Shown: in pieces, positions 6,264 to 12,361 of the stretch
Layout of the letters: each line of letters opens with the position of its first letter
Numbering within the stretch: position 1 is the stretch's first letter
Source of the DNA: Scybalocola_A sp900557175
GTDB taxonomy: Bacteria; Bacillota; Clostridia; Lachnospirales; Lachnospiraceae
Length of the DNA: 12,361 bases
NCBI GenBank assembly: GCA_937890745.1
Contig: CALADH010000083.1
Location: 1-12,361 of the forward strand
Direction of reading: 5' to 3'
Made by a program: the position numbers and the translations under genes
Notes under the pieces: generated by a model
What the model saw: only the letters and a program-made list of their open reading frames with translations
Database searches by the model: none
Told to the model about the DNA's origin: nothing

Positions 6264-7655
6264 ATGAAATTGACAACTGTAAGAGAACTATATAAAAACA
6301 GCGAGCTTTATATCGACAAAGAAGTTGAAATCGGCGGCTGGATTCGTAATGTCAGAGACTCAAAAGCTTTCGGGTTTTTAGTCATCAATGACGGTACTTA
6401 TTTCCAGACACTTCAGGTCGTTTATCATAATGAATTAAGTAACTTTGATGAAATCAGTAAATTGAATGTCGGCGCGGCAGTGATTGTCAGAGGAACACTT
6501 GTGGCAACACCGAATGCAAAGCAGCCGTTTGAGATTCAGGCATCAGAAGTGACAGTTGAGGGTGCTTCAACACCGGATTATCCGCTGCAGCCAAAACGTC
6601 ACACATTTGAATATTTAAGAACAATCTCTCATTTAAGACCGAGAACAAATACTTTTCAGGCAGTATTCCGTGTCCGTTCTTTAATTGCTTATGCGATTCA
6701 TAAGTTTTTCCAGGAGAGAGACTTTGTTTACGTTCATACACCGCTCATTACGGGCAGTGACTGCGAGGGCGCCGGAGAGATGTTTCGGGTGACAACTCTG
6801 GATATGAACAATGTGCCTAAAAACGAGGACGGCACAGTCAACTACAAAGAAGATTTCTTCGGCAAGGAGACGAACCTTACAGTCAGCGGCCAGTTAAACG
6901 GCGAGACATATGCGATGGCATTCAGAAATATTTATACGTTCGGACCGACCTTCCGTGCTGAAAATTCCAATACGACACGTCATGCGGCAGAGTTTTGGAT
7001 GATTGAGCCGGAGATTGCTTTTGCTGATTTACAGGATAACATGGACCTTGCGGAAAGCATGATGAAGTACATCATTAACTATGTGATGGAAAATGCACCG
7101 GAGGAGATGAAGTTCTTTAATCAGTTTGTGGACAAGGGGCTTATAGAGCGTCTGAAACATGTGGCAGAGTCAGATTTCGGTCATGTGACATACACAGAGG
7201 CAATTGAGATTCTTAAGAAAAACAATGATAAGTTTGATTATAAGGTTGAGTGGGGCACAGACTTACAGACAGAGCATGAGCGTTACTTAACAGAGCAGGT
7301 ATTTAAAAAACCTGTATTTGTCACAGATTATCCGAAGGAAATCAAGGCTTTTTATATGAAGCTTAATGATGATAACAAGACGGTTGCGGCAATGGATTTA
7401 CTTGTGCCGGGTATCGGTGAGATTATCGGCGGCAGCCAGAGAGAGGATGATTATGACAAGCTTGTGGCAAGAATGGATGAGCTTGGTCTTAAGAAAGAGG
7501 ATTATGATTTCTATCTTGACCTCAGAAAATACGGTTCAACACGCCATGCGGGCTACGGACTTGGTTTTGAGCGCTGCGTGATGTACCTCACAGGTATGTC
7601 AAACATCCGCGATGTCATTCCATTCCCAAGAACTGTCAACAACTGTGAATTATAA
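6264..7655 (+). CDS. asnS: asparaginyl-tRNA synthetase
   Basis: Charges tRNA-Asn with asparagine using ATP, in the cytoplasm. The 463 residues are full length. The N-terminal OB-fold anticodon-binding domain (about 1-110) includes VEIGGWIRNVRDSKAFGFLVINDG. The class II catalytic core follows, with HLRPRTNTFQAVFRVRS, motif 2 around TFRAENSNTTRHAAEFWMIE (about 229-248) and motif 3 GYGLGFERCVMYLTG (about 430-444). The ending RDVIPFPRT is the usual one. The AsnRS-type rather than AspRS-type reading rests on length and on these signatures. Ribosome binding site GGAGGAGA lies six bases upstream of the ATG. It has its own promoter and terminator, so it is a single-gene unit. Confidence 0.98.
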   Translation: MKLTTVRELYKNSELYIDKEVEIGGWIRNVRDSKAFGFLVINDGTYFQTLQVVYHNELSNFDEISKLNVGAAVIVRGTLVATPNAKQPFEIQASEVTVEGASTPDYPLQPKRHTFEYLRTISHLRPRTNTFQAVFRVRSLIAYAIHKFFQERDFVYVHTPLITGSDCEGAGEMFRVTTLDMNNVPKNEDGTVNYKEDFFGKETNLTVSGQLNGETYAMAFRNIYTFGPTFRAENSNTTRHAAEFWMIEPEIAFADLQDNMDLAESMMKYIINYVMENAPEEMKFFNQFVDKGLIERLKHVAESDFGHVTYTEAIEILKKNNDKFDYKVEWGTDLQTEHERYLTEQVFKKPVFVTDYPKEIKAFYMKLNDDNKTVAAMDLLVPGIGEIIGGSQREDDYDKLVARMDELGLKKEDYDFYLDLRKYGSTRHAGYGLGFERCVMYLTGMSNIRDVIPFPRTVNNCEL

Positions 7656-7678
7656 TTTTTAAAATAGTGGATAAAGTG

Positions 7679-7723
7679 CCGGCCGGGTTATTCAAATGTG
7701 GATAATTTGGCCGGTTTTATTTT
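7679..7723 (+). terminator. rho-independent terminator of asnS
   Basis: CCGGCCGGGTTAT (7679-7691) pairs with ATAATTTGGCCGG (7702-7714) over 13 positions, three of them G-U in RNA, around a 10-nt loop. TTTTATTTT follows. Confidence 0.9.
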
Positions 7724-7777
7724 GAATTGCAATATCAGTTTTGAGTGCGATGAAGTCGACCAAAATAAAAAAAGACA

Positions 7778-7789
7778 GAACGTTTGTTC
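7778..7789. promoter_or_regulatory. LexA-type SOS box next to the sbcD -35
   Basis: GAACGTTTGTTC, a perfect GAAC-N4-GTTC palindrome (arms extend to AGAAC/GTTCT), matches the core of the Gram-positive LexA (DinR) operator. It ends one base before the -35 TTGAAA, where a bound repressor would block RNA polymerase. The centre GTTT fits the Bacillus spacer preference only partly. Confidence 0.62.
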
Positions 7790-7818
7790 TTGAAATTATG
7801 TGATGAATCATGTATAAT
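7790..7818 (+). promoter_or_regulatory. promoter of the sbcD-sbcC-like operon
   Basis: TTGAAA (7790-7795), 17-nt spacer, perfect TATAAT (7813-7818). Start expected near 7825, giving a 95-nt untranslated leader that ends in AGGAGG (7907-7912) seven bases before the GTG start. Confidence 0.78.
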
Positions 7819-7919
7819 GGCAATATATGGAGCAGACAGACGCAATACGGAAATGAGTACAGTAAATACTAAGCACAAAGGTATGTACAGATAAGTGATA
7901 CAGGATAGGAGGCGGCGGT

Positions 7920-8969
7920 GTGCGATTTATTCATATAGCGGATGTTCATCTTGGAGCGAGGCCGGATAAGGGCCTTTTCTGGGAGGATGAGCGGGCACAG
8001 GAAATATGGGACAGCTTTGACAGGGTGCTTGAGACAGCCGCTCAGAGACAGGCAGATTTTCTTTTTATTGCAGGCGATTTATTTCACAGACAGCCGTTAA
8101 AGCGTGAACTTAAGGAAGTAAACTACAGGTTTGAGAAGCTTTATCCGACGAGAGTTGTGATGATTGCAGGAAATCATGATTATATCGGGGCAAATTCATA
8201 CTACAGAGATTTTAAGTGGGCGGATAATGTTTATCTTTTTAAGAATCAGAAGCTGTCATGTCTTTATTTTGAGGACAAGCAGACGTATATTTACGGACTC
8301 AGTTATGAGCATTATGAGATTACAGAGCCGCTTTATGATAAGGCGCGTCCGGCAAATAAGCCGGGATGTCATATACTTCTTGCTCATGGCGGCGATGATA
8401 AGCATATCCCGGTTGGCCGTGGACTTTTTGATGCCGGCTTTGATTATGTTGCCTTTGGACATATTCACAAGCCTGAGATTTTGAAGGCCGATGCGGCGGC
8501 TTATTCAGGGGCGCTTGAGCCGATTGACAGGAATGATACAGGAAGCCACGGCTATGTGGAAGGTGTTTTTGAGGACGGGGCGATGCACATTCAGTTTATA
8601 CCGTCTGCAAAGCGTGAGTACATCCATCTTCCGGTGCGTATGGACAGTAAGATGCCATGGGCAATGGCGGCAGATATTGTCAGGGATGAGATAGAGCGCC
8701 GCGGCAGGGACAACATCTATAAGCTTATTTTAGGCGGTTTTCTTGCGCCGGAGGTTGAGCCTGATTACAGGCTTTTAGAGCGGCTTGGCCGGATTGTGGA
8801 GATTGAGGACAACACAGTGCCGGATTATGATTTTGATCTTTTATATGCTCAGAATAAGGATAACATTATCGGAAAATATATTGAGCATGTAAGAAGTCTT
8901 GAAGCACATGAGGATGTCAGAGAAAAAGCGCTGTATTATGGCATACAGGCTTTGCTTAAATTAAAGTGA
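7920..8969 (+). CDS. SbcD/Mre11-family DNA exonuclease (YhaO-like metallophosphoesterase)
   Basis: Mn-dependent nuclease subunit of an SbcCD/Mre11-Rad50-like complex that processes DNA ends and hairpins. The metal-site motifs are complete: DVH (8-10), GDLFH (52-56), GNHD (84-87), AHGGDD (155-160) and GHIHKP (180-185). The C-terminal capping part (about 230-349) is less conserved. At 349 residues it is closer to the YhaO type than to classical SbcD (about 380-400). The GTG start is chosen because AGGAGG lies seven bases upstream and the second residue begins the conserved RFIHIADVH. The ATPase partner follows after 15 nt. The promoter carries a LexA-type box, consistent with induction by DNA damage (inferred). 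Confidence 0.9.
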   Translation: MRFIHIADVHLGARPDKGLFWEDERAQEIWDSFDRVLETAAQRQADFLFIAGDLFHRQPLKRELKEVNYRFEKLYPTRVVMIAGNHDYIGANSYYRDFKWADNVYLFKNQKLSCLYFEDKQTYIYGLSYEHYEITEPLYDKARPANKPGCHILLAHGGDDKHIPVGRGLFDAGFDYVAFGHIHKPEILKADAAAYSGALEPIDRNDTGSHGYVEGVFEDGAMHIQFIPSAKREYIHLPVRMDSKMPWAMAADIVRDEIERRGRDNIYKLILGGFLAPEVEPDYRLLERLGRIVEIEDNTVPDYDFDLLYAQNKDNIIGKYIEHVRSLEAHEDVREKALYYGIQALLKLK

Positions 8970-8984
8970 CGGAGAGAATAGAAG

Positions 8985-10745
8985 ATGATTATAAAATCAC
9001 TGGATTTGATAGGCTTTGGAAAATTTCATCACAGACAGACTGAGCTTGGCCCGCGGGTGAATGTTATCTATGGCGGCAATGAAGCCGGAAAATCAACGAT
9101 GCACCGGTTTATCCACGGGATGTTTTTTGGACTTAAACGGGGCAGGGGCAAAGGCGCCGCAAAGGATGATTATACGAGGTATAAGCCGTGGGAAAATGGT
9201 CAGTGCTATGAAGGGCTGATGGTCATTGAGCATAAAGGACATACTTACCGCCTCTACCGGAATTTTTATAAGGAAGATGAGGTTTTCCGTATCTTTGATG
9301 AGACGTCGGGAAAGCAGCTTTTTCTTGAAAATGAGCAGATAGACAGTCTGGTTGCCGGTCTTAATGAGGCGAATTTTAAGAATACAGTCAGTGTACGGCA
9401 GCAGGAGAGCCGTATTGAGGACGGCTTTTCCTCGGTGCTTCAGACATATATTGCCAACATGTCTATGGGAAAGAATGAGTCGGTCGATATTGGCGCGGCG
9501 CTCTTGCAGCTTTCCGGACGTGAGCGTCAGATTAAACGTCAGATTAACGGCAATAGAGCGATTGACATCAGGGAACAGATTGAAAAGACCGAACAGGCAC
9601 TTTCTGAGATGGGGGCAATTGATGAACATATTGCCGCGCTTGAGAGTGATGAACGCTTACTTGAGGCGAAGCTTTTGGAATGCCGGGAGGATATGAAACA
9701 TTTTCAGAGTTGTGAGCGCAAAGAACGGATGGAGGGGCGCGGTCTTTTGGAACAGTACCAGATGACTTCGCGTATGCTTCATGAGGAAAAGCAGAAAAAT
9801 CAGACAGAAAGAAACAGGACAGAGCATTATTTTGCACATCAGCTTTGGTTTCGCGCATTTTTGGGGCTGACTGCGGCGGCGGTGCTTTTGATGGCATTGC
9901 AGCTTGGATTTCGGTTGGATGTTCTTTTTTTGAAAGTTTTGACAGGGCTTTTACTGATTGGTGCTTTTTTTGGTCTTGCAAAAACTTCTTTTAAAAAGCC
10001 TGAATATCATCAGGGAATGGATGAGGCTGATTTGAGCGGACAGCTTAAGGCGATTTCAAGCCGTCTCGCACCGTATATTAAAAAGTATGGCAAAGATATG
10101 ATGGGGGCCGGACAATATGAGCGTGACGTCAGCATTTTTAACGGGCTTGTTTCGGAAAAAGAGAAGCTTATCCGCAAAAAAGAGAAGCTTTTGTATGAGC
10201 AGGAGAGCCGCGACGAGCTTGCAGCAAAGCTTGAGGCACTGAAGGAAGCTTCGGCGGAGATTAAAGAACGTGCCGGGAAATATGAAAGTGAGCTTCGCGC
10301 ACTGTCGCTTGCAAAGCAAGTGATCGAGGAAGTATCCGGTGAGATTCATGAAACCTTCGGAAGCCGAATGAATGATGAGGCAGAAGATATATTCCGGCAT
10401 ATTTTGGGCAGTGACAGCGGACGTGCTTTTCATATTGATGAAAAACTTAACATTCGCATGGACAATCTGAAAGAGCAGCTTCCAATGGAGCGTCTGAGCG
10501 CCGGGACGATAGACCAGCTTTATTTTGCACTGCGCCTTTGTGCGGCAAAGATAATGTTCGGCGAGGAAAGTATGCCGCTGATTTTAGATGATGCTTTTGC
10601 CTTCTATGATGATGAGCGCCTTAGGAATCTTATAGACTGGCTTGTGAAAAATTATAAAGGACAGATTATTTTCTTCACATGCCATCGGCGGGAAGCCGAT
10701 CTGCTGGAGGAACTGGGGTACGATTATAATTATATAGAATTGTAG
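8985..10745 (+). CDS. SbcC/Rad50-like ATPase (YhaN-like), short, with a membrane hairpin
   Basis: ATPase partner of the nuclease before it. The N-terminal half of the ABC head has FGKF (11-14), Walker A GGNEAGKST (30-38) and the Q-loop segment VSVRQQES. Coiled-coil-like charged helices lie at about 180-285 and 340-460. The C-terminal half of the head has the signature LSAGT (504-508), Walker B LILDDAF (532-538) and the switch His567 in FFTCHRRE. Between the coils are two hydrophobic helices (about 288-307 and 313-335), so the coil apex is probably anchored in the membrane, as in the YhaN type, instead of carrying a zinc hook (no CxxC seen). At 586 residues it is much shorter than SbcC (about 1000) or Bacillus YhaN. 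Ribosome binding site GGAGAG lies eight bases upstream. Confidence 0.88.
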   Translation: MIIKSLDLIGFGKFHHRQTELGPRVNVIYGGNEAGKSTMHRFIHGMFFGLKRGRGKGAAKDDYTRYKPWENGQCYEGLMVIEHKGHTYRLYRNFYKEDEVFRIFDETSGKQLFLENEQIDSLVAGLNEANFKNTVSVRQQESRIEDGFSSVLQTYIANMSMGKNESVDIGAALLQLSGRERQIKRQINGNRAIDIREQIEKTEQALSEMGAIDEHIAALESDERLLEAKLLECREDMKHFQSCERKERMEGRGLLEQYQMTSRMLHEEKQKNQTERNRTEHYFAHQLWFRAFLGLTAAAVLLMALQLGFRLDVLFLKVLTGLLLIGAFFGLAKTSFKKPEYHQGMDEADLSGQLKAISSRLAPYIKKYGKDMMGAGQYERDVSIFNGLVSEKEKLIRKKEKLLYEQESRDELAAKLEALKEASAEIKERAGKYESELRALSLAKQVIEEVSGEIHETFGSRMNDEAEDIFRHILGSDSGRAFHIDEKLNIRMDNLKEQLPMERLSAGTIDQLYFALRLCAAKIMFGEESMPLILDDAFAFYDDERLRNLIDWLVKNYKGQIIFFTCHRREADLLEELGYDYNYIEL

Positions 10746-10758
10746 GCGGGGATCTGCG

Positions 10759-11217
10759 GTGACAGGTATGGAGTTTATGAAAAATAATGATGTGATGATA
10801 ATGCGAGCATATTCAGATGTTTATTTAGACGATGTTGTGGAAAATCAGGGAAAGCTTTTTGATTTTGTAGCGCAGACATTTCCTGATAAAGATACAAAAG
10901 ATTTTATAAATACTTATATGGCAAGTAAAACAAGAAAAAGTATTGATGAAGCAAAGGCATATGTAAATACTATGGACGCAAAAGAATTGTGGAGATATTT
11001 TTCGGAGAATGAAAAATATGTATTGAAATCAGGAAAGGCGCTCGATGGTTTTATGCCGGATTGGATTGGTGAATTTTATGCATATTATCAATGGTATTAT
11101 AATATTTCGAGTAAAGAAGTTGTGAATAGGATTCCATTAGATTTTTTAATGAAAGCATATTATGGGCTTCATGATTTGGAATTAGATCTTGCAGTAAAAA
11201 AAGTTGGTGAAATGTGA
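10759..11217 (+). CDS. uncharacterised all-helical protein, partner of the NADAR gene
   Basis: A 152-residue soluble, mostly helical protein with no signal peptide. It contains KSIDEAKAYVNTM, then WIGEFYAYYQWYYNISSKEVVNRI (about 101-124) and the ending FLMKAYYGLHDLELDLAVKKV. The block W-x-G-x-x-x-A-Y-Y-Q-W followed by a Y-x-x-x-H segment recurs in small hypothetical proteins of gut Firmicutes that I have seen next to putative ADP-ribosyltransferase toxins (DUF3990-type); that link is from memory and unproved. GTG at 10759 is chosen because GGCGGGGA lies just upstream; ATG at 10768 or 10777 are alternatives with poor sites. It lies 13 nt after the SbcC-like gene and its stop overlaps the NADAR start (TGATG). 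Codon use is more A+T-rich than in the sbc genes. Function unknown. Confidence 0.72.
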   Translation: MTGMEFMKNNDVMIMRAYSDVYLDDVVENQGKLFDFVAQTFPDKDTKDFINTYMASKTRKSIDEAKAYVNTMDAKELWRYFSENEKYVLKSGKALDGFMPDWIGEFYAYYQWYYNISSKEVVNRIPLDFLMKAYYGLHDLELDLAVKKVGEM

Positions 11218-11696
11218 TGGGGATTATATGTTTTCATAATCCTGATGAAGAAAATGGGTATCTGAGTAACTGGTATCCATCTTGTTTTAGGGTAGATAAT
11301 ATAAATTATTCTTCAATGGAACAGTTTATGATGTACCAAAAGGCAATTTGTTTTAAGGACAGCGATATGGCAGCACAAATATTGGCAGAAGATGATGTTT
11401 CTCATATCAAGCAGCTTGGACGTCTTGTAGAGAGATATAATGACCATCATTGGAATGGTGTCCGACAAATTATTGTATATAATGGATTGTTAGCGAAGTT
11501 TATGCAGAATGATAATTTAAGAGCAATGCTTTTAAATACTCAAAATGCCGTTTTAGCGGAATGTGCAGTTAAAGACCGGATCTGGGGTATCGGACTATCT
11601 ATGAAAGAGGCGGACAGATTTGACAGGTCAAAGTGGAAAGGTCAGAATTTACTTGGATATGCGCTGATGATGGTGAGAGAAAAAATAAATAGTTAA
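11217..11696 (+). CDS. NADAR (YbiA/DUF1768) family protein
   Basis: NADAR proteins are small enzymes with N-glycosidase-type activity. Reported roles include hydrolysis of riboflavin intermediates and, in some bacterial and phage members, removal of ADP-ribose from guanosine in nucleic acid. Seen here: FHNPDEENGYLSNWYP (6-21, the family's F-x-x-x-x-E-x-G-x-L-S-N-W/F), YSSMEQFMMYQKA (31-43), RLVERYNDHHWNGVRQIIVYNGLLAKF, AECAVKDRIWGIG and a GQNLLGYALM end. The core is complete at 159 residues. ATG 11217 is preferred to GTG 11214 because GGTGA lies six bases before it and the stop-start TGATG allows coupling. The neighbour upstream suggests a two-gene unit, possibly handling ADP-ribosylation. 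The actual substrate cannot be read from sequence. Confidence 0.87.
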   Translation: MGIICFHNPDEENGYLSNWYPSCFRVDNINYSSMEQFMMYQKAICFKDSDMAAQILAEDDVSHIKQLGRLVERYNDHHWNGVRQIIVYNGLLAKFMQNDNLRAMLLNTQNAVLAECAVKDRIWGIGLSMKEADRFDRSKWKGQNLLGYALMMVREKINS

Positions 11697-11715
11697 AAAT
11701 ATGGTTATAACAGAT

Positions 11716-11753
11716 AAAAGGTTTTGCTGAATAAGTGAGGCCTTTTTCTTTTT
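11716..11753 (+). terminator. probable terminator after the NADAR gene
   Basis: AAAAGGTTT (11716-11724) pairs with AGGCCTTTT (11738-11746) including two G-U pairs, with a long 13-nt loop. It is followed by TTCTTTTT. Weaker than the other terminators in the window. Confidence 0.62.
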
Positions 11754-11857
11754 GCAGACAGATTTTTGATTCGCGAAATTTATATGGTCTTTTATGGAAA
11801 TAGAAAAGAATACATTCATCGAATGTGTGAAAAAATTTTTGAAAGGATTGTAAAAAT

Positions 11858-12253
11858 ATGCAGTCGAAGAAAAATATAACAGAATTAAAGAAAATTAAGC
11901 TGTTTCGATATCAGCTGGATGAAGCTTATCAGGAGATGCAGAAAGGAAAGTTTCAAGCGGCTTTGCAGAAAGCAGACAAGGTTATGAATGAGATTGTAAA
12001 AATGATAATTCAGCATGAGTATGGCATTGGATATACTTTGGACAACATATCAGTAAACATAAAAATATGTGAAAGGGAACAGTTGCTTGGGAAAAATAAG
12101 CTGTTTGTAAAAAGACTATATAAAGTTTATCTCATATGTGGGAGATATAAGGTAAATGGGGCAGAAATGATAACTCGCAGAAAAGTATATTTTGTCATTA
12201 TGCAAATAAAAGATTTAATAAATTTAGCGGAAAGCTTGATAGTTTACAGATAA
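11858..12253 (+). CDS. small helical protein, HEPN-like, function unknown
   Basis: A 131-residue basic, all-helical protein. The pattern YQEMQKGKFQAALQKADKVMNEIVKMI (about 24-50), followed by two more long helices, resembles the fold pattern of HEPN proteins (pairs of genes with nucleotidyltransferases, or toxin RNases). The HEPN active-site motif R-x4-6-H is absent: where it is usually found, the sequence reads RYKVNGAEMI with no His. It would be a non-catalytic member or a different helical family. A ribosome binding site AAAGGA lies about 12 nt before the ATG, and a short palindrome ACATTC-atc-GAATGT (11812-11826) sits just upstream. No clear promoter was found, and no recognisable partner gene is in the window. 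Confidence 0.55.
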   Translation: MQSKKNITELKKIKLFRYQLDEAYQEMQKGKFQAALQKADKVMNEIVKMIIQHEYGIGYTLDNISVNIKICEREQLLGKNKLFVKRLYKVYLICGRYKVNGAEMITRRKVYFVIMQIKDLINLAESLIVYR

Positions 12254-12268
12254 ATTTAAGCGATAGAA

Positions 12269-12309
12269 AATAGCTAAGCCAAAATGGTTTAGGCGTGCGC
12301 TTAGCTATT
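12269..12309. repeat. 11-bp inverted repeat after the last gene
   Basis: AATAGCTAAGC (12269-12279) and GCTTAGCTATT (12299-12309) are perfect complements around a 19-nt loop. Position and stem suggest a terminator, but no T run follows. The next base begins the IS256-like end, which may have replaced or displaced the T run. Confidence 0.6.
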
Positions 12310-12361
12310 GAGACCGTTTCAAGTTTTGTGTAAACTATAAAAACTGATATAAGATTTGTGA
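12310..12361. mobile_element. possible end of an IS256-family insertion sequence (cut by the window)
   Basis: The sequence from 12310 aligns without gaps to the IS256 terminal repeat as I remember it: GA-A--GT at positions 1-8 and TTGTGTAAA at positions 17-25 from the tip. Mutator-type elements share this layout. No transposase or second end is visible because the window stops 52 nt in. The 8-9 bp target duplication typical of the family cannot be tested here. Confidence 0.45.

Noticed and set aside
7827..7856. Nine-codon frame (MEQTDAIRK) in the sbcD leader as a leader peptide
   Set aside because: It would start about two bases from the predicted transcript start with no ribosome binding site, and no hairpin couples it to sbcD.
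9093..10433. Long open frames on the - strand of the SbcC-like gene
   Set aside because: They mirror a gene with complete ABC-ATPase motifs, and their translations are His/Pro/Ser-rich with no recognisable domain.
1..12361. CRISPR array, tRNA or rRNA genes
   Set aside because: No regularly spaced direct repeats, cloverleaf-like sequence or rRNA signature was seen on either strand.

Overview
The window looks like chromosomal DNA from a Gram-positive clostridium, most likely of the Lachnospiraceae type. The signs are strong AGGAGG-like ribosome binding sites, sigma-A type promoters, lysine riboswitch control of dapA-dapB, a GAACN4GTTC LexA-type box, and the protein families present. No rRNA or tRNA gene, CRISPR array or complete mobile element was found.

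Left (1-3904, + strand): a visibly A+T-rich cassette of three tightly packed genes. They encode a HerA/FtsK-like ATPase (888 codons, 5' part probably missing or frameshifted), a protein ending in a WHH-type HNH/EndoVII nuclease toxin domain, and a SMI1/KNR4 (SUKH) immunity protein. It reads as a toxin-immunity unit with its own motor ATPase, closed by a strong hairpin terminator (3915-3964).

Middle left (3963-6074, - strand): the lysine/diaminopimelate pair dapA-dapB, overlapping by 4 nt. The dapA-asnS gap, where no protein gene is convincing, holds on the - strand a promoter, a lysine riboswitch aptamer and a terminator. An antiterminator can be drawn between the closing P1 strand and the terminator arm. 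A second, good promoter lies downstream of that terminator, just before dapA, next to a GC-rich double palindrome. The pair may therefore have both lysine-controlled and lysine-independent transcription.

Middle (6202-7723, + strand): asnS (asparaginyl-tRNA synthetase) with its own extended -10 promoter, no T-box, and a clear terminator.

Right (7778-11753, + strand): a promoter with a LexA-type palindrome abutting its -35. It drives an SbcD/YhaO-like nuclease gene and a short SbcC/YhaN-like ATPase gene with a membrane hairpin. Directly behind, with more A+T-rich codon use, are a small uncharacterised all-helical protein and a NADAR-domain protein joined by a TGATG stop-start. They may be an acquired pair involved in ADP-ribose chemistry and co-transcribed with the repair genes.

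Far right (11754-12361): a small helical, HEPN-like but motif-poor protein, an 11-bp inverted repeat without a T tract, and a sequence starting at 12310 that resembles the end of an IS256-family element running out of the window.
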